Of a stretch of 64,000 nt of DNA, positions 24,009-33,759 are shown one piece after another. The notes under the pieces are model-generated. The model did no database searches and was not told the origin of the DNA. It saw nothing but the letters and a program-made list of their open reading frames with translations. Positions within the stretch are counted from its first letter, which is position 1; every line of letters begins with the position of its first letter. Both the position numbers and the translations under genes were made by a program. This DNA is from Geotrypetes seraphini (Eukaryota; Chordata; Amphibia; Gymnophiona; Dermophiidae), in the NCBI RefSeq assembly GCF_902459505.1, contig NC_047084.1:503682474-503746473 (forward strand), given 5' to 3'.

Positions 24009-24223
24009 CATCTATATATTAAAATATTTCTGTTTCAGCAGCAGTTCTTTCTTACTGCTAAAGAAAAGTAGAGCATCAAAGAACTGGTTCTCTTTGTTAG
24101 CCTCATCTATATCCGCTACTGGCTTGAAGCACCTCTTCCTGTAAAAGCACCACTCAATGACTTGCTTCTGCTTTCAGAACTCTAGATATATCCAAACAAG
24201 GCTGTTGCTAAGACCACATCAGC

Positions 24224-24404
24224 GAAAATCAAAAAAACTCTGTGGAGTGACGATGTTCCCAAATGGACTTTATTTGAAAGTATCAAAGTTCCAAAGGTAC
24301 ACTAAAATCATCCACATAAAATAATTGCATCCACATAAAAGTAAATAATCCACATAAGAGCCTTAAAGGACCTAGTCCGCTAGGGATACAGGACCCTTTT
24401 GTTT
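24224..24404 (-). mobile_element. 181-bp retroposon with 15-bp TSD
   Basis: Exact duplication TAAGACCACATCAGC at 24209-24223 and 24405-24419. On the minus strand the insert ends with AATAAAGTCC and a 'ccacagagtttttttgattttc' stretch, very like the end of the hammerhead-bearing copy at 175-513 ('ccacagtttttgtttttg'). It also has three short 'ttatgtggat' repeats. No hammerhead core is visible; the copy may be truncated before it. Confidence 0.7.
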
Positions 24405-24419
24405 TAAGACCACATCAGC

Positions 24420-24901
24420 AACATTCACAAGACATCTGTAGTACTTGTCAGAAATTTTGGCTGGTGTTGCATTTTTTGATGACAGACTACGCAATGATAT
24501 AAAGTTCAAGATGGTGGCAAACCTTCAGCTTCCATAATTCACAAATTTGGTGAAATGTCTCAACTGCTCTCTTGAGTCATTGGTCTGGCATCATGTTTAA
24601 CAAAGAGAACTTACTGTATGTCTTTGGTGTTTTTGACACAAATTGACAAGAAAAGGCTCAACAATTTCTGGTTAAAGATCCTGCAAACTGGAGAGATGAT
24701 TCAAACCATCAGTATTTGAAGTATTCAGCATCATCAATGACAGTAAACGACTTCACTGAAAGAGCAATTGCCTTAATGCAGCAGTATAATTCAAGTCTCA
24801 CAAAGAATGAGGAGCAGAAGCAGCAAATTCTTCATCTTGTTGATCAGCCCAGAAAGACCTATCCAACTTGCTCCAAAATCACACTGATGAATACTGTTTG
24901 A
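24420..24901 (+). pseudogene. relic of an unidentified protein, probably transposon-encoded
   Basis: Frame 24716-24901 (61 aa) contains NDFTERAIALMQQYNSSLTKNEEQKQQILHLV, a helix-rich segment. Upstream, other frames show similar-quality pieces (FFDDRLRNDIKFKMVANLQ near 24475-24530). The element is broken by frameshifts, and a 181-bp retroposon lies just upstream inside or beside it. I recall this helix pattern from transposon-linked proteins but cannot name the family. Confidence 0.4.
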
Positions 24902-25094
24902 ATGTCAGCATTCGCACATAACAAATATTTTGTATTTACTGTGGATAATGACATTAGTTATCAGCCATCGCATAATAAATAGGGCTGTACATTTAACATG
25001 ATTAATGTGTTAAGAGAATAACATGTGTTAAAAACGTTAATGTACGTTAACATCCTTTGTCTCCTTGTCTCTACCCTGCCGCTGTTGCCGGCCT

Positions 25095-25475
25095 CAGTCC
25101 ACTATAATCCCCTCCAACTAACCTTTTATAGCATGCTGGCAGTGCTAGCGATTAAAGCAAAGCACTGCCCGCAGGCTGCAGTCTCTTGTGGTCTCTTCAG
25201 TCCCTGCTACATCAAAACAGGAAGTTACATCAGCCATTCTGATGTAGCAGGATACAACCATCTGCTGCCGCCTGCCACCACCCACCATGGTCTATTATTT
25301 CCCCTCCCTCTAACCTTTTATAGTCTACCAGCAGTGCTAGTGATTAAAGCAGAGCACTGCAAACAGGCTCGCTGGCTTCGGTCTCTTGTGGTCTCTTCAG
25401 TCCCTGCTACACTGGAACAGGAAGTTACATTAGCTGTTCCAGTGTAGAAGGGACTGAAGAGACCGCAAGAAGCTG
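25095..25475 (+). repeat. direct duplication (about 208 bp) plus inverted copy
   Basis: The unit starting at about 25101 ('ctaaccttttata', 'gcagtgctag', 'gattaaagca', 'gtctcttcagtccctgctac') repeats at about 25309. An inverted partial copy lies at about 25858-25927, beyond the nested hAT. The second unit ends in a hairpin (about 25400-25456, arms around 'gtccctgctacactggaac'). Confidence 0.7.
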
Positions 25476-25482
25476 GTGTACC

Positions 25483-25855
25483 CAGTGGTGTAGTGGGGGT
25501 GAGTGGCCCTGGGGTGGTGGCACCTCTTCTCCACCTCGCACATGCCCCTTCCCTGGACTTTTTTATCTTTGGTATGAGCAGCCACGAACTTGCTGCTTAC
25601 GTCAACTTCGGCACTCTCTGATATCACTTCCTAGGTGCGGGTCCCAGAAGTGACAGAGAAAACGCTGAAGTTGAGCAGTTAGATCATGGCTGTTCATGCC
25701 GAAGTTATAAAAGTACAGAGGAGAAGGGAAAGGGCGGGCACACATGGCAGGGAGAAGAGTGGGAAGAGGAGGTGGAAAGCAGGAGGTGTGCAAGTGCCCC
25801 AAGGAAGACTGCGCCTGGAGCGAACTGCCCCCCCCCCCGCCTTACTGCGCCACTG
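25483..25855. mobile_element. small hAT, CAGTGGTGTAG family, nested in larger hAT
   Basis: Ends CAGTGGTGTAG and CTGCGCCACTG. Flanking 8-mers GGTGTACC (25475-25482) and GGTGAACC (25856-25863) differ at one base. Same end family as 43657-44063 and 59213-59587. It lies between direct and inverted copies of the host element's repeat. Confidence 0.75.
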
Positions 25856-26744
25856 GGTGAACCTGCTAGCAGTGCTCTATTTTAATCACTAGCAATGCCA
25901 GCAGGCTATAAAAGATTAGTTAGAGGAAGAGAAGGAAAAAGAGTGACCAACTCGACCCAACCACGGAGAGAGGGAGGAAGGAAGGATAGATACCCAACCA
26001 CATAGGGAAAGAGACAGGTAAGCAACCACTGAGGGAGGGAGGAGAGAGAGAGACAGAGATACCCAACCAGAGAGAGAGGGAGGGAGGATAGGATCACAGG
26101 AAGATTTGCTGGGAGAAAGAGGTGCAGATGGGGAGGAGGGGTAGGGGTAGGGTGATCTTTGAGAGGACCAATTTTGGAAATAGGGATGGAAAAACAAGGG
26201 AAATGGTGACTGAGGAGGGAAGGAAAGAAATGGTAAGCACATTGTGGTGGAGAGAGGGATGGGAGGGAAGAGAAGGTACCCATGGAAGGGAAGGGAAAAG
26301 AAAGGAAGGGGAGGGAGATGATGGTATCCATTAATAGCAGCGAAGAGAAGAAAAAAGAAGAGATGAAGACTAGACAGATTTGAAAAGGAGGAAGAAAAAT
26401 GAAAGTTGATCATGAAAGATGGATATAGCTCAGGAAGTAAAGAGGGCAGAAAAAGAAATTAATAGACAGCAGGGAAGCAGAACCAGATATGCGGAATGAG
26501 ATGATTGTAAAGATAAAATCATCAGATATTAAAGGTATGTGGGGTTTTTTTTAATTTTAGTTTAGTAAGGGGGTAATGGGATCTGATATATCACTTTTCT
26601 GTGGGACAACTGAATTGAAATGTTACATTTTTGAGAATTTACGTCTGCTATTACTAGTCTTTAAGCCCGTTACATTAACGGGTGCTAGAATAGAGTGTCT
26701 GTCTGTCTGTGTTTCTTTATCTCTCTCTCCTTGGCCGCTGTGTC

Positions 26745-27165
26745 CTTCTGTCCCCCCCCCCCCGAGCAAAGCTGTCTGCCCCAGCACACACCTCCCACCC
26801 AAAGCAGCCCCTTTTCCCTCTCCCTATCTCTCCATGGCCCCTTCTGTCTCCTCCCAGCACACCCCTCCCCCAAAGCAGCCCCCTTTCCTTCTCCCTGTCT
26901 CTCCATGGCCCCTTCTGTCTTCCCCCCAGAGTAAAACTGTCTGTCCCCAGCACACCTCCCCCCCAAAACAGCCCCCTTGCCCTCTCCCTATCTCTCCATG
27001 GCCCCTTCTGTCTCCCCCCAGCACACCCCTCCCCCAAAGCAGCCCCCTTTCCCTCTCCCTGTCTCTCCATGGCCCCTTGTCTTCCCCCCAGAGTAAAACT
27101 GTCTGTCCCCAGCACACCTCCCCCCCAAAGCAGCCCCCTTTCCCTCTCCCTATCTCTCCATGGCC
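26745..27165 (+). repeat. pyrimidine-rich minisatellite
   Basis: Five or so units ending in 'tctccatggccccttctgtct' alternate between a shorter (about 72 bp) and a longer (about 93 bp) form; the longer adds 'agagtaaaactgtctgtcc'. It lies inside the 2.76 kb hAT. Long Pro/Ser-rich frames on both strands are products of the repeat. Confidence 0.85.
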
Positions 27166-27918
27166 CCTTTCCCTCTCCCTCTGGCTCCCTGAATTAATCC
27201 CCCTGCTTACCCTCCCTCCATCCCGGCGTCTTCTGGCCTGCTCCTCTTCAAAGCAGGCCGCGATCGTGGTGGCCGGCCCCAGCAAACTTTGCAGGCCGCT
27301 CCCCAACCCGGAAGCACGCTCCCCCCCAAAGCGATCCCGTGCGTCAGAGGGAACGTGCCACTGAGGCCGGAAAGCGGCCCGCGAGGCCCGCCAAAGCCGG
27401 CCACAATCGCAGGCTGCCCCAAAGAGGAGGATCAGCGGCAGCAACAGCAGCGGTGAGCGAGGGCGGGAGGTATGGTCCAGCTTGCTTCGGGTTGGTGAGG
27501 TGAGGGCGGGAGGTTTGTTGAGCTTCCTTCGGGTTGGTGAGGGCGGGAGGAGGGAAGTGGCCAGAGTGATCATTGGCCGGGTTCTAAAATGGCCACGATC
27601 ACACACCACAGCCGCAGTAATCACGCTTTTTTAAAAGCGCATGCGCCACTAACCTTTTATTATATAGGATGCAGGAGGAAATGTGAGGGTTCTTTTATGT
27701 GATTAATCATGCAATTAAAATTTTTAATCGATATACAGCCCTAATAATAAATCATTAGGCTAACAAGTCTATTTGCTCACAATTCAGGTTTAGATAGAAA
27801 ATTAATATAAATTCTGTACTTGTATTTTATGTATTAAATTAAAAATCATTGAGCGACCTCTAAATATTCACTAAAAGGATTATAATTTGGTACAATTACC
27901 AGTGGCCATAGACTTATA

Positions 27919-28063
27919 GGGCTCCTTTTACAAAGGTGTAGCATGTGCACCGGATTAGTGCACGCTAACTGAAAAAATACCACCTGCTTAAGAGGAGGTG
28001 GTAGCGGCTAGCGCACACTATTCCACACGCCAAGGCCCTAACACACCTTTGTAAAAGAAGCCC
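27919..28063. mobile_element. Harbinger-like MITE
   Basis: 145-bp foldback with ends GGGCTCCTTTTACAAAGGTG and its near-complement. Flanked by the trinucleotide ATA on both sides (27916-27918, 28064-28066). The 3-bp duplication and ends are like those of the copies at 35436-35562 and 46961-47106. Confidence 0.75.
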
Positions 28064-28066
28064 ATA

Positions 28067-28740
28067 GAGATCATGTCCCCTGAACTTGATTTTTTGGATC
28101 ACCTTAATACATGCACAAAGTCATTTGAAAAATTTTCATCCTTACTACTATGGGTAGCAATATACACTAATGGTTGTTTTTTTTTTTTTAGTATGTGGCT
28201 ATCAAGACTTACCTACTTATGTCTTCTAACTACTGCAGGCAGCTCTATGCAACTATTTTGTCTAACCGTAATATTCTTCCTCTCAGCTGGCCAGATAACA
28301 GCCACTTTTTAAATTTATAGGCCTGTCTTCATAAATTCAAGCTCATAAAGCAATCGGTAAGCAGTTCACTAACTTGTTATGGCTCATTCAGATCTTCCTG
28401 GCTTTTAGCCCAATTGCTGAACGTCTGACAGTGTGCAGTCTTTCATTACACAATCTGTTCATATCCCACAGTGCAACAAAGAACTCTTACATGACTTAAA
28501 GTGTTTTGACTACTGCTGCATAACCACATACCAGATTCCTTGGATCTTTCACCTGAATTTTAATTTCCGTTTGGCTTACTAACTTCTTCTAAATGTCAGA
28601 TGATTCAACTGTAGACAGTAGTGGATAAAAAGCGATTGGCGAATGTTGAGATGAGAATTTAGATAAAGGGAATAAAATAGATATTGACACGTGAATGAAA
28701 AGCTAATGAGTCCTTCATCCTAAAGAACCTGGCAGGAAAA
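28067..28740. other. unique-looking AT-rich sequence upstream of the promoter
   Basis: No repeat end or frame recognised. Its lack of recognisable repeats contrasts with the rest of the window and fits its place next to a promoter. Confidence 0.45.
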
Positions 28741-28900
28741 CTCGTTCTAGGTTTCACCGCCTAATGGCCATTCGTTCCGTTTCTCATCCTGCGCCACCCG
28801 GAACCCCTCCACCACACTCCGCACGTTTGTCCCGCTAGGCTGTGAAGCCATGCCCTGGGGGCGGGGCGTGCGTGTTGACGTCACAGAGGCCGCAGACAGG
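28741..28900 (+). promoter_or_regulatory. CpG-rich promoter with GC box and CRE
   Basis: GC- and CpG-rich stretch with an Sp1-type GC box (GGGGGCGGGGC, 28857-28867) and a full palindromic CRE (TGACGTCA, 28876-28883), 9 bp apart. A CCGGAA ETS-like core lies at 28798-28803. No TATA box was seen. This is the arrangement of a housekeeping-type vertebrate promoter. The transcription start is probably within 28885-28925, just before the exon that ends at 29013. Confidence 0.75.
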
Positions 28901-28904
28901 TTCC

Positions 28905-29013
28905 TCGGCGTTCGGGGAAGGTTGTCTGGGGATTGTTTGGCGAATGCTGAGCGTTCGGACCGCTGGCGGCAACTGATAGATCTCCGCTGCGGCCGAGAAA
29001 GACCAACAACCAG
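28905..29013 (+). other. putative non-coding first exon of a host gene
   Basis: CpG-rich sequence ends in CAG|GTGAGTA at 29013/29014, a near-ideal splice donor. The start is estimated from the CRE/GC-box position. A 10-codon upstream frame (ATG 28944 to TGA 28976) is the only ATG frame and closes inside the exon, so the main start codon would be in a later exon. I found no coding exon downstream within the window; the gene cannot be named from this. Confidence 0.65.
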
Positions 29014-29903
29014 GTGAGTAGCATCAGCAGCGCCTGCCTCACCTCTTTTTGCTTTTCAATTTGTACGACTCCTTGTTCGATATTCCGGACATTCCTACCT
29101 TACTGCTGGGATGTGGAAACTTTAAATTGCACGGTGGACGCGTTGGTGCAGCCGGGTGGTTCTTTCCTCCCCCATAAGCCTTTCATTCGGCGCTTGGGAA
29201 AGGACTGAGCAGCAGAAGGGAGGGATCGGGCAGGGCTGCACCGGTGTCAGGCTGGATTAAGGGAGCGGTTTGTAGTGGTAGTTGGTGATTATGCTTTGAT
29301 TCGCATATTCTTGACATTTGTTTCCTTCCTTCCTTCCCTGTTTTTTTTGACAGCAGCATCCTCCCTGTGTTAGCGCTATAGAAATGATAAATAGTAGTAG
29401 ATTTGTTAGCTAGATGCTCTCTCTTTGTCCCCGATGTGTGGATTCTGTGTGCAGAGGCCGCTGATAGTTTATGAAGGTGAAGTGTTGTCCTTGCAAGGCA
29501 GGGGTTCTCTGAAGGACCCCGAGGGGCACTGTGCCCGGCACTCCCTGCAAAATTGCTGTTTCCCCTGCACCTGTCACAATATTCTGCATTTCACCGGCGT
29601 AATTAGATCTTACTTTCTAGGGATTTTTGAAGCGTGACTGTAGGTACTTTTTCTGGAAGATATGTCGAGTACAGAATTTGGTGAACCTGTAGAATACATC
29701 GGGGTCCTCTGCAAATTCTGTAGGTCTATCTTATAGTTTTCTTGAACTTGAAACTTGCATTGCCTTGAAAACCTTTTTAAAGGGTATACTCATTCAGCAC
29801 AAGCCTAGCAGTTAAAGATGTGCATGCACTTTCTGATGGAAGGGTGGGGTGATGAGATGAATGCAGAGACCCAGAAGGGCAGGCTGCAGTTTCTGCAAAT
29901 GGC
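29014..29903 (+). other. start of putative intron 1
   Basis: Begins with the splice donor GTGAGT at 29014. It includes a short LINE tail-like piece at 29365-29402 ('gcgctatagaaatgataaatag') and otherwise nothing recognisable. The 70-codon frame at 29425-29637 has no recognised domain. Confidence 0.5.
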
Positions 29904-29919
29904 TTCATTCTATCTAGAG

Positions 29920-31717
29920 CAGTGCTTTTCAACCTTTTTTGGGCAAAGGCACACTTGTTTCATGAAAAAAATCACGAGGCACACCACCATTAGAAAATGT
30001 TAAAAAATTTAACTCTGTGCCTATATTGACTATATATAAAGTAATTCTCTTGAATAGGAATCAAATAAACACAAATAAAGTATTTTATAATTACTTTATT
30101 ATGAAATATTAAGTAAACAGAATAGTGAAAAATTATAAAATACTTTATTCAGTGCGAAACCTGGGCCTGTTTGGCTGAACACAAAGCTGATATTCTGGCT
30201 GGAATCGAAGAAAGACACACACGTAGCTCTTCGTCAACAGCTGTTCCCTTCACCGCCCCGTCACCGTCACCGCCATCCCTTTCACCGCCCCGTCACCGCC
30301 ACTGCCATCCCATTCACCGCCCCGTCACCGTCCCCGCTGCATCCATATAAGCCTTAGTACTGTAATATTTAGCTTATTCCTTTCTTATAAATCAAAGTTC
30401 CTGCTGCTGAACTAGAGAAAGAGATGTTCAGCTGGCAGGGCTTTGTTTATAAATTTTTATCAACACAACTAATATACTATTTTATCCTAAAGCAAAAAAA
30501 AAATAAATAAATATAATTTTTTTTTCTACCTTTGTTGTCTGGTTTCTGCTTTCCACATCTTCTCATTCAATTCCTTCCATCCACTGTGTGTCTTCTCTCT
30601 ACGTCTTCCATTTGCTGTTACTGTGCCTCTCCCTTCACCCCTCCCCCTCCCCAATTGGTCTAGCACCCATCTTCTTCCCTCCGCTCCCCCATAGTCTGGC
30701 ATCTGTCTTCTTCCCACTCTGTCTTCCACATTTCCCTTCGGGGTCTGTTCCTCTCCACCCTCCTTCAATGTCTGTCCTATTTCTTTCCACCACCACCCTT
30801 CCCTCCCTCATTTACCATCTGTTCCTTTCTACTACCCTTCAGCTCCTCTCACGTGGCTTATCTATCTACCTTCCTCCCTCTTATTTTCATGGCACGTTAC
30901 AATGTAATTTGTGCAAGCCAATGGAGCCTGCGAGCTCGGTCCCTGTCCCATCCCCACAAACCATCTCGCTTCTGTGCTCCTATTTTCTCCATTTCTAATA
31001 TCTCCCCTATGTATCTGTCATTGCCCCCTCCCCTGTGTCCATATACCATCCCCATGGCATGTCCCCTTTATGTCTCTGTCCCTATGCCCCATGCACATAA
31101 TTTCCCCTCTTTCTGTTACCTTCCTGTGTCCAGATTTCCCCTATCTTCCTCTTCCATACCAGTGTGTCTCTTCTTTTCAACCCCATCTAGCTTTTTTCCC
31201 TCTTTCTTCCCCCCCCCCCCTTACTTCTAGCATCTGGCTCACCTGCCTGTCCTTCCCTTTCTTTCCTGCTGTGGGTTTTTCTTTCCGTCTTCATCCCCTT
31301 GGCCCAGAATCCTTTTCCCTTTCACTCCCTCCTTCCAATTTGAGCCGGGAACACGAGCGATCGCACAGTCCCCGCAGCCACCACTCGCCTGCCCAATCGA
31401 TCCTACTGTTTAGCCAGCTCTCTCCCTTCGCCTCACCTTAGTTTGTAGGTTTTGTTTTTCGGCGACATGCACGCTTTCCCAAAGAGCCGCGCACGCGTGG
31501 CTGCTCAGTGTTCAATCTTCTGCTCTGCTGCAACTTCCTGTTTCCGGTTGCGTCAGAGCAGAAGATCGAAACTGAACAGCAGCGGGGACCGGGGGAGTCT
31601 CATGGGAGCGCGTGCGGGACCCGGCCTGAGGCCTAATCAGTGTCTGCACCGTACGGCACACCAGGCAACATCTCACGGCACACTAGTGTGCCGCGGAACA
31701 GCGGTTGAAAAACACTG
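29920..31717. mobile_element. hAT element, 1.8 kb, perfect 8-bp TSD
   Basis: Ends CAGTGCTTTTCAACC (29920) and GGTTGAAAAACACTG (31717). Duplication ATCTAGAG at 29912-29919 and 31718-31725. Interior: AT-rich left part, tandem 'ttcaccgccccgtcaccg' units (30240-30345), a pyrimidine-rich tract (30540-31330) and a hairpin (31501-31582). No transposase is seen, so it is non-autonomous. Confidence 0.9.
31501..31582. repeat. hairpin, about 29-bp arms
   Basis: Arms 31501-31529 and 31553-31582 are complementary (gctgctcagtgttcaatctt / aagatcgaaactgaacagca). It lies near the right end of the hAT, as in several other hAT-like elements of the window. Confidence 0.75.
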
Positions 31718-31932
31718 ATCTAGAGCAAACAAATCAAAACTGCAGGCTTGTACACGATGCAGGCAAATTTTATTATGACAAAAAAGAAAAATGTCAAAAA
31801 AGCCTGGAAAAATAGCGTTTGGCGCGCCAAAAAAATCACCAAAGTGCAGTAAAAGTCCGTCACAGTTGGCGTGCCACCAAACGCTATTTTTCCAGGCTTT
31901 TTTGACATTTTTCTTTTTTCCTTTATCACTAT

Positions 31933-31979
31933 GGACCCCTGATGAAGGTTGTCCGAAACACTTGGACCATGTTGGGTCC
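31933..31979 (+). ncRNA. hammerhead-like ribozyme motif, copy 3
   Basis: Stem I GGACCC (31933-31938) with GGGTCC (31974-31979). Core CTGATGA (31939-31945), identical to the classic hammerhead. Extra A, then a minimal stem II GG/CC (31947-31948, 31953-31954). GAAA (31955-31958). Stem III ACA with TGT (31970-31972), and T (31973) as H. Stem II is only 2 bp, so activity is doubtful for this copy. Confidence 0.55.
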
Positions 31980-32128
31980 CCTGTCTGGTAAAAGGTTTTT
32001 AGTTAAGATTTATTTGTCATAATAAAATTTGCCTGCATCGTGTACAAGCCTGCAGTTTTGGTTTGTTTGCTCTGGTCTGGTTTTTACTGCTGTCGAAGTT
32101 GGACTTTTGGTTCTTTTCATTCTATCTA

Positions 32129-32779
32129 ACCACTCCTTTGACCAAGCGCCCTTTAAGTGTAGATGCTAAAGAAGTGTGCCTTCTCCATTGGGATAGAATA
32201 ACGGAAAACACCATAAAATTATAGATTTGTAGTTTTCTCGTTGTCAGTGTATGAATGGGGTTAACAGCATTTTCCCTCTAGAATTCAGTGGCAACATGAA
32301 AGTGTGAGAACAAATTATACAATCTAGTGAAAATACTTAAAGCAATGTGTTAACTATATTGCTGTTGCCTTTTAAGTAGAAAGAAAGAAAAACTGCTTCC
32401 AATGCTTTAAAACTTGTATTCTTAAAGCAGGAAATAGATGGTAAATACACTCATCACTGGAGATATGTAGCTGTTGCATCTTGTGGTATAAAGGCACTAC
32501 CAGCAAGTATTGTTCGAAGTACTTTTTGATTTTAACTATGTATTTGAATATAGTATTATCAGAATTTATATTTGGGGACTACAAAAATTTTCAAGGGGAA
32601 GAGCTAAGGGACATTTGAAATACACAGATAGTATGGGAGCTGTGAGTTACTCCTTGTTCTCCACCTTCACTCCCTCTGCCAATGTCGAGACTTCCATGTC
32701 TGGCTATTTTGGTTATTTGTAATGTTAGGAAAGTGAAGAGTTAAGGAACAGGGTTGCTTTTATCTCTATCCTTCTCTTT
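32129..32779. other. unassigned sequence
   Basis: No feature recognised; the 70-codon frame at 32510-32722 has no known motif. Confidence 0.4.
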
Positions 32780-33089
32780 CACTTCCACTTCCAGACTTTG
32801 TTTCTTTCAGCTCTCTGCCCCATATGCCTGGAATAAACTACCTGAGTCCACTCGCCATACCCCTTCTCTTACCTTATTCAAAAGTACGCAGAAAATCCAC
32901 CTTTTTTGAGAGAGCTTCAACTCATAACCTTACTAAACTACCCTAGCCAGCAGTTTAACCATCTTCTCTTAACTGTAACCCCTACCCTGGCAAGCTATTT
33001 GTCTCTTAATTGTATAGATTGTAAGCTTACTTGAGCAGTTAATGTCTTCTTTGTGACTTGTACAGCGCTGTGCACTTCTGGTAGTGCTC
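32780..33089 (+). mobile_element. LINE 3' end (host of the mariner)
   Basis: Translates in part as WNKLPESTRHTPSL.LFKSTQKIHLF, the extreme RT C-terminus of L2/CR1-group LINEs, followed by 'tgtacagcgctgtgcac' and 'gtagtgct', a common tail. The tail appears to continue after the mariner at 35391 ('aaataggaac'). Confidence 0.6.
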
Positions 33090-33759
33090 TACGAGGGAGT
33101 GCGGTAAAGTTCTTGGCCCAAAACGAGCATTATTTTGCCACTGTAGCTGAAAAGAGTGTAGTTTTATTTTGTAAAGTGCCAATTTGCAGAATCATGATGA
33201 TAAGTGTTGACATTGTTTCAGCTCAGTGATTGAACCATGTCGACAAGAAGTGTGGAATTTTCAATTGTGGAAATCCACACCTTCATGAAGTTTCTATTCC
33301 TGCAGAAGAAAACTCCAAAGGAAATCCATGAATGTATGATGCAAACACTGAGTGACCAATGTCCATCATACTCTACAGTGAAGAAGTGGTGTGCAAACTT
33401 TCAGCATGAAGATTTTGAGATTGAAGATGCAGCATGGTCTGAGAGGCCTCAAATGATGTTAACTCTTGAAATTGTTGACCATGTCCATGACCTGATTTTG
33501 GCAGATCAGCGAATATCATCTAAAACAATTGCTGAGACACTACAGATATCCAGGGAAAGTGTTGGGTGTATAGTCCACAAACAGCTGGGTATGCAGAAGC
33601 TGTCATGCCAAGTGGGTGCCCAAATGTTTGAATATTGACAAGAAACAACATTGAGTGGACACTTCCAAGTTGTTTTTGCAGCATTTTCAGGGAGCTGGTG
33701 CCAACCTTTTGGAACAGTTAGTTACTGTCGATGAAACATGGTTACACCACTATGATCCT

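Larger units (their letters stand above)
24980..27743. mobile_element. hAT element, 2.76 kb, perfect 8-bp TSD
   Basis: Ends TAGGGCTGTAC (24980) and ATACAGCCCTA (27743), with more degenerate AT-rich inverted repeats inside (ATTAAT-type). Target duplication ATAATAAA at 24972-24979 and 27744-27751 is exact. The TAGGGCTG start is typical of Tip100-like hATs. No transposase is left: the interior is filled with a duplicated 208-bp unit, a nested hAT (25483-25855), purine-rich DNA (25920-26420) and a pyrimidine-rich minisatellite (26745-27165). The nested material suggests the element grew by later insertion. Confidence 0.8.
29917..32115 (+). mobile_element. short retroposon with hammerhead-like ribozyme, copy 3 (split by hAT)
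   Basis: Exact 13-bp target duplication TTCATTCTATCTA at 29904-29916 and 32116-32128. Without the hAT (29920-31717) the element is about 400 bp. It has an outer inverted repeat (31722-31782 with 32013-32073), an inner one (about 31783-31832 with 31864-31916), then the ribozyme motif (31933-31979). The hAT landed three bases from its left edge. No coding sequence is seen. Confidence 0.75.

Noticed and set aside
24224-24404. Hammerhead core in the 181-bp retroposon
   Set aside because: On the minus strand there is a GGTCC pair, but no CTGANGA or GAAA in the required order.
25906-26413. Minus-strand Ser/Pro/Leu-rich frames
   Set aside because: Composition of a GA-rich tract inside a hAT; no motif.
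26576-27364. Long Pro/Ser-rich open frame (262 codons) and a 266-codon frame on the other strand
   Set aside because: Both run across the minisatellite at 26745-27165, whose unit lengths keep frames open; there is no domain and the frames mirror each other.
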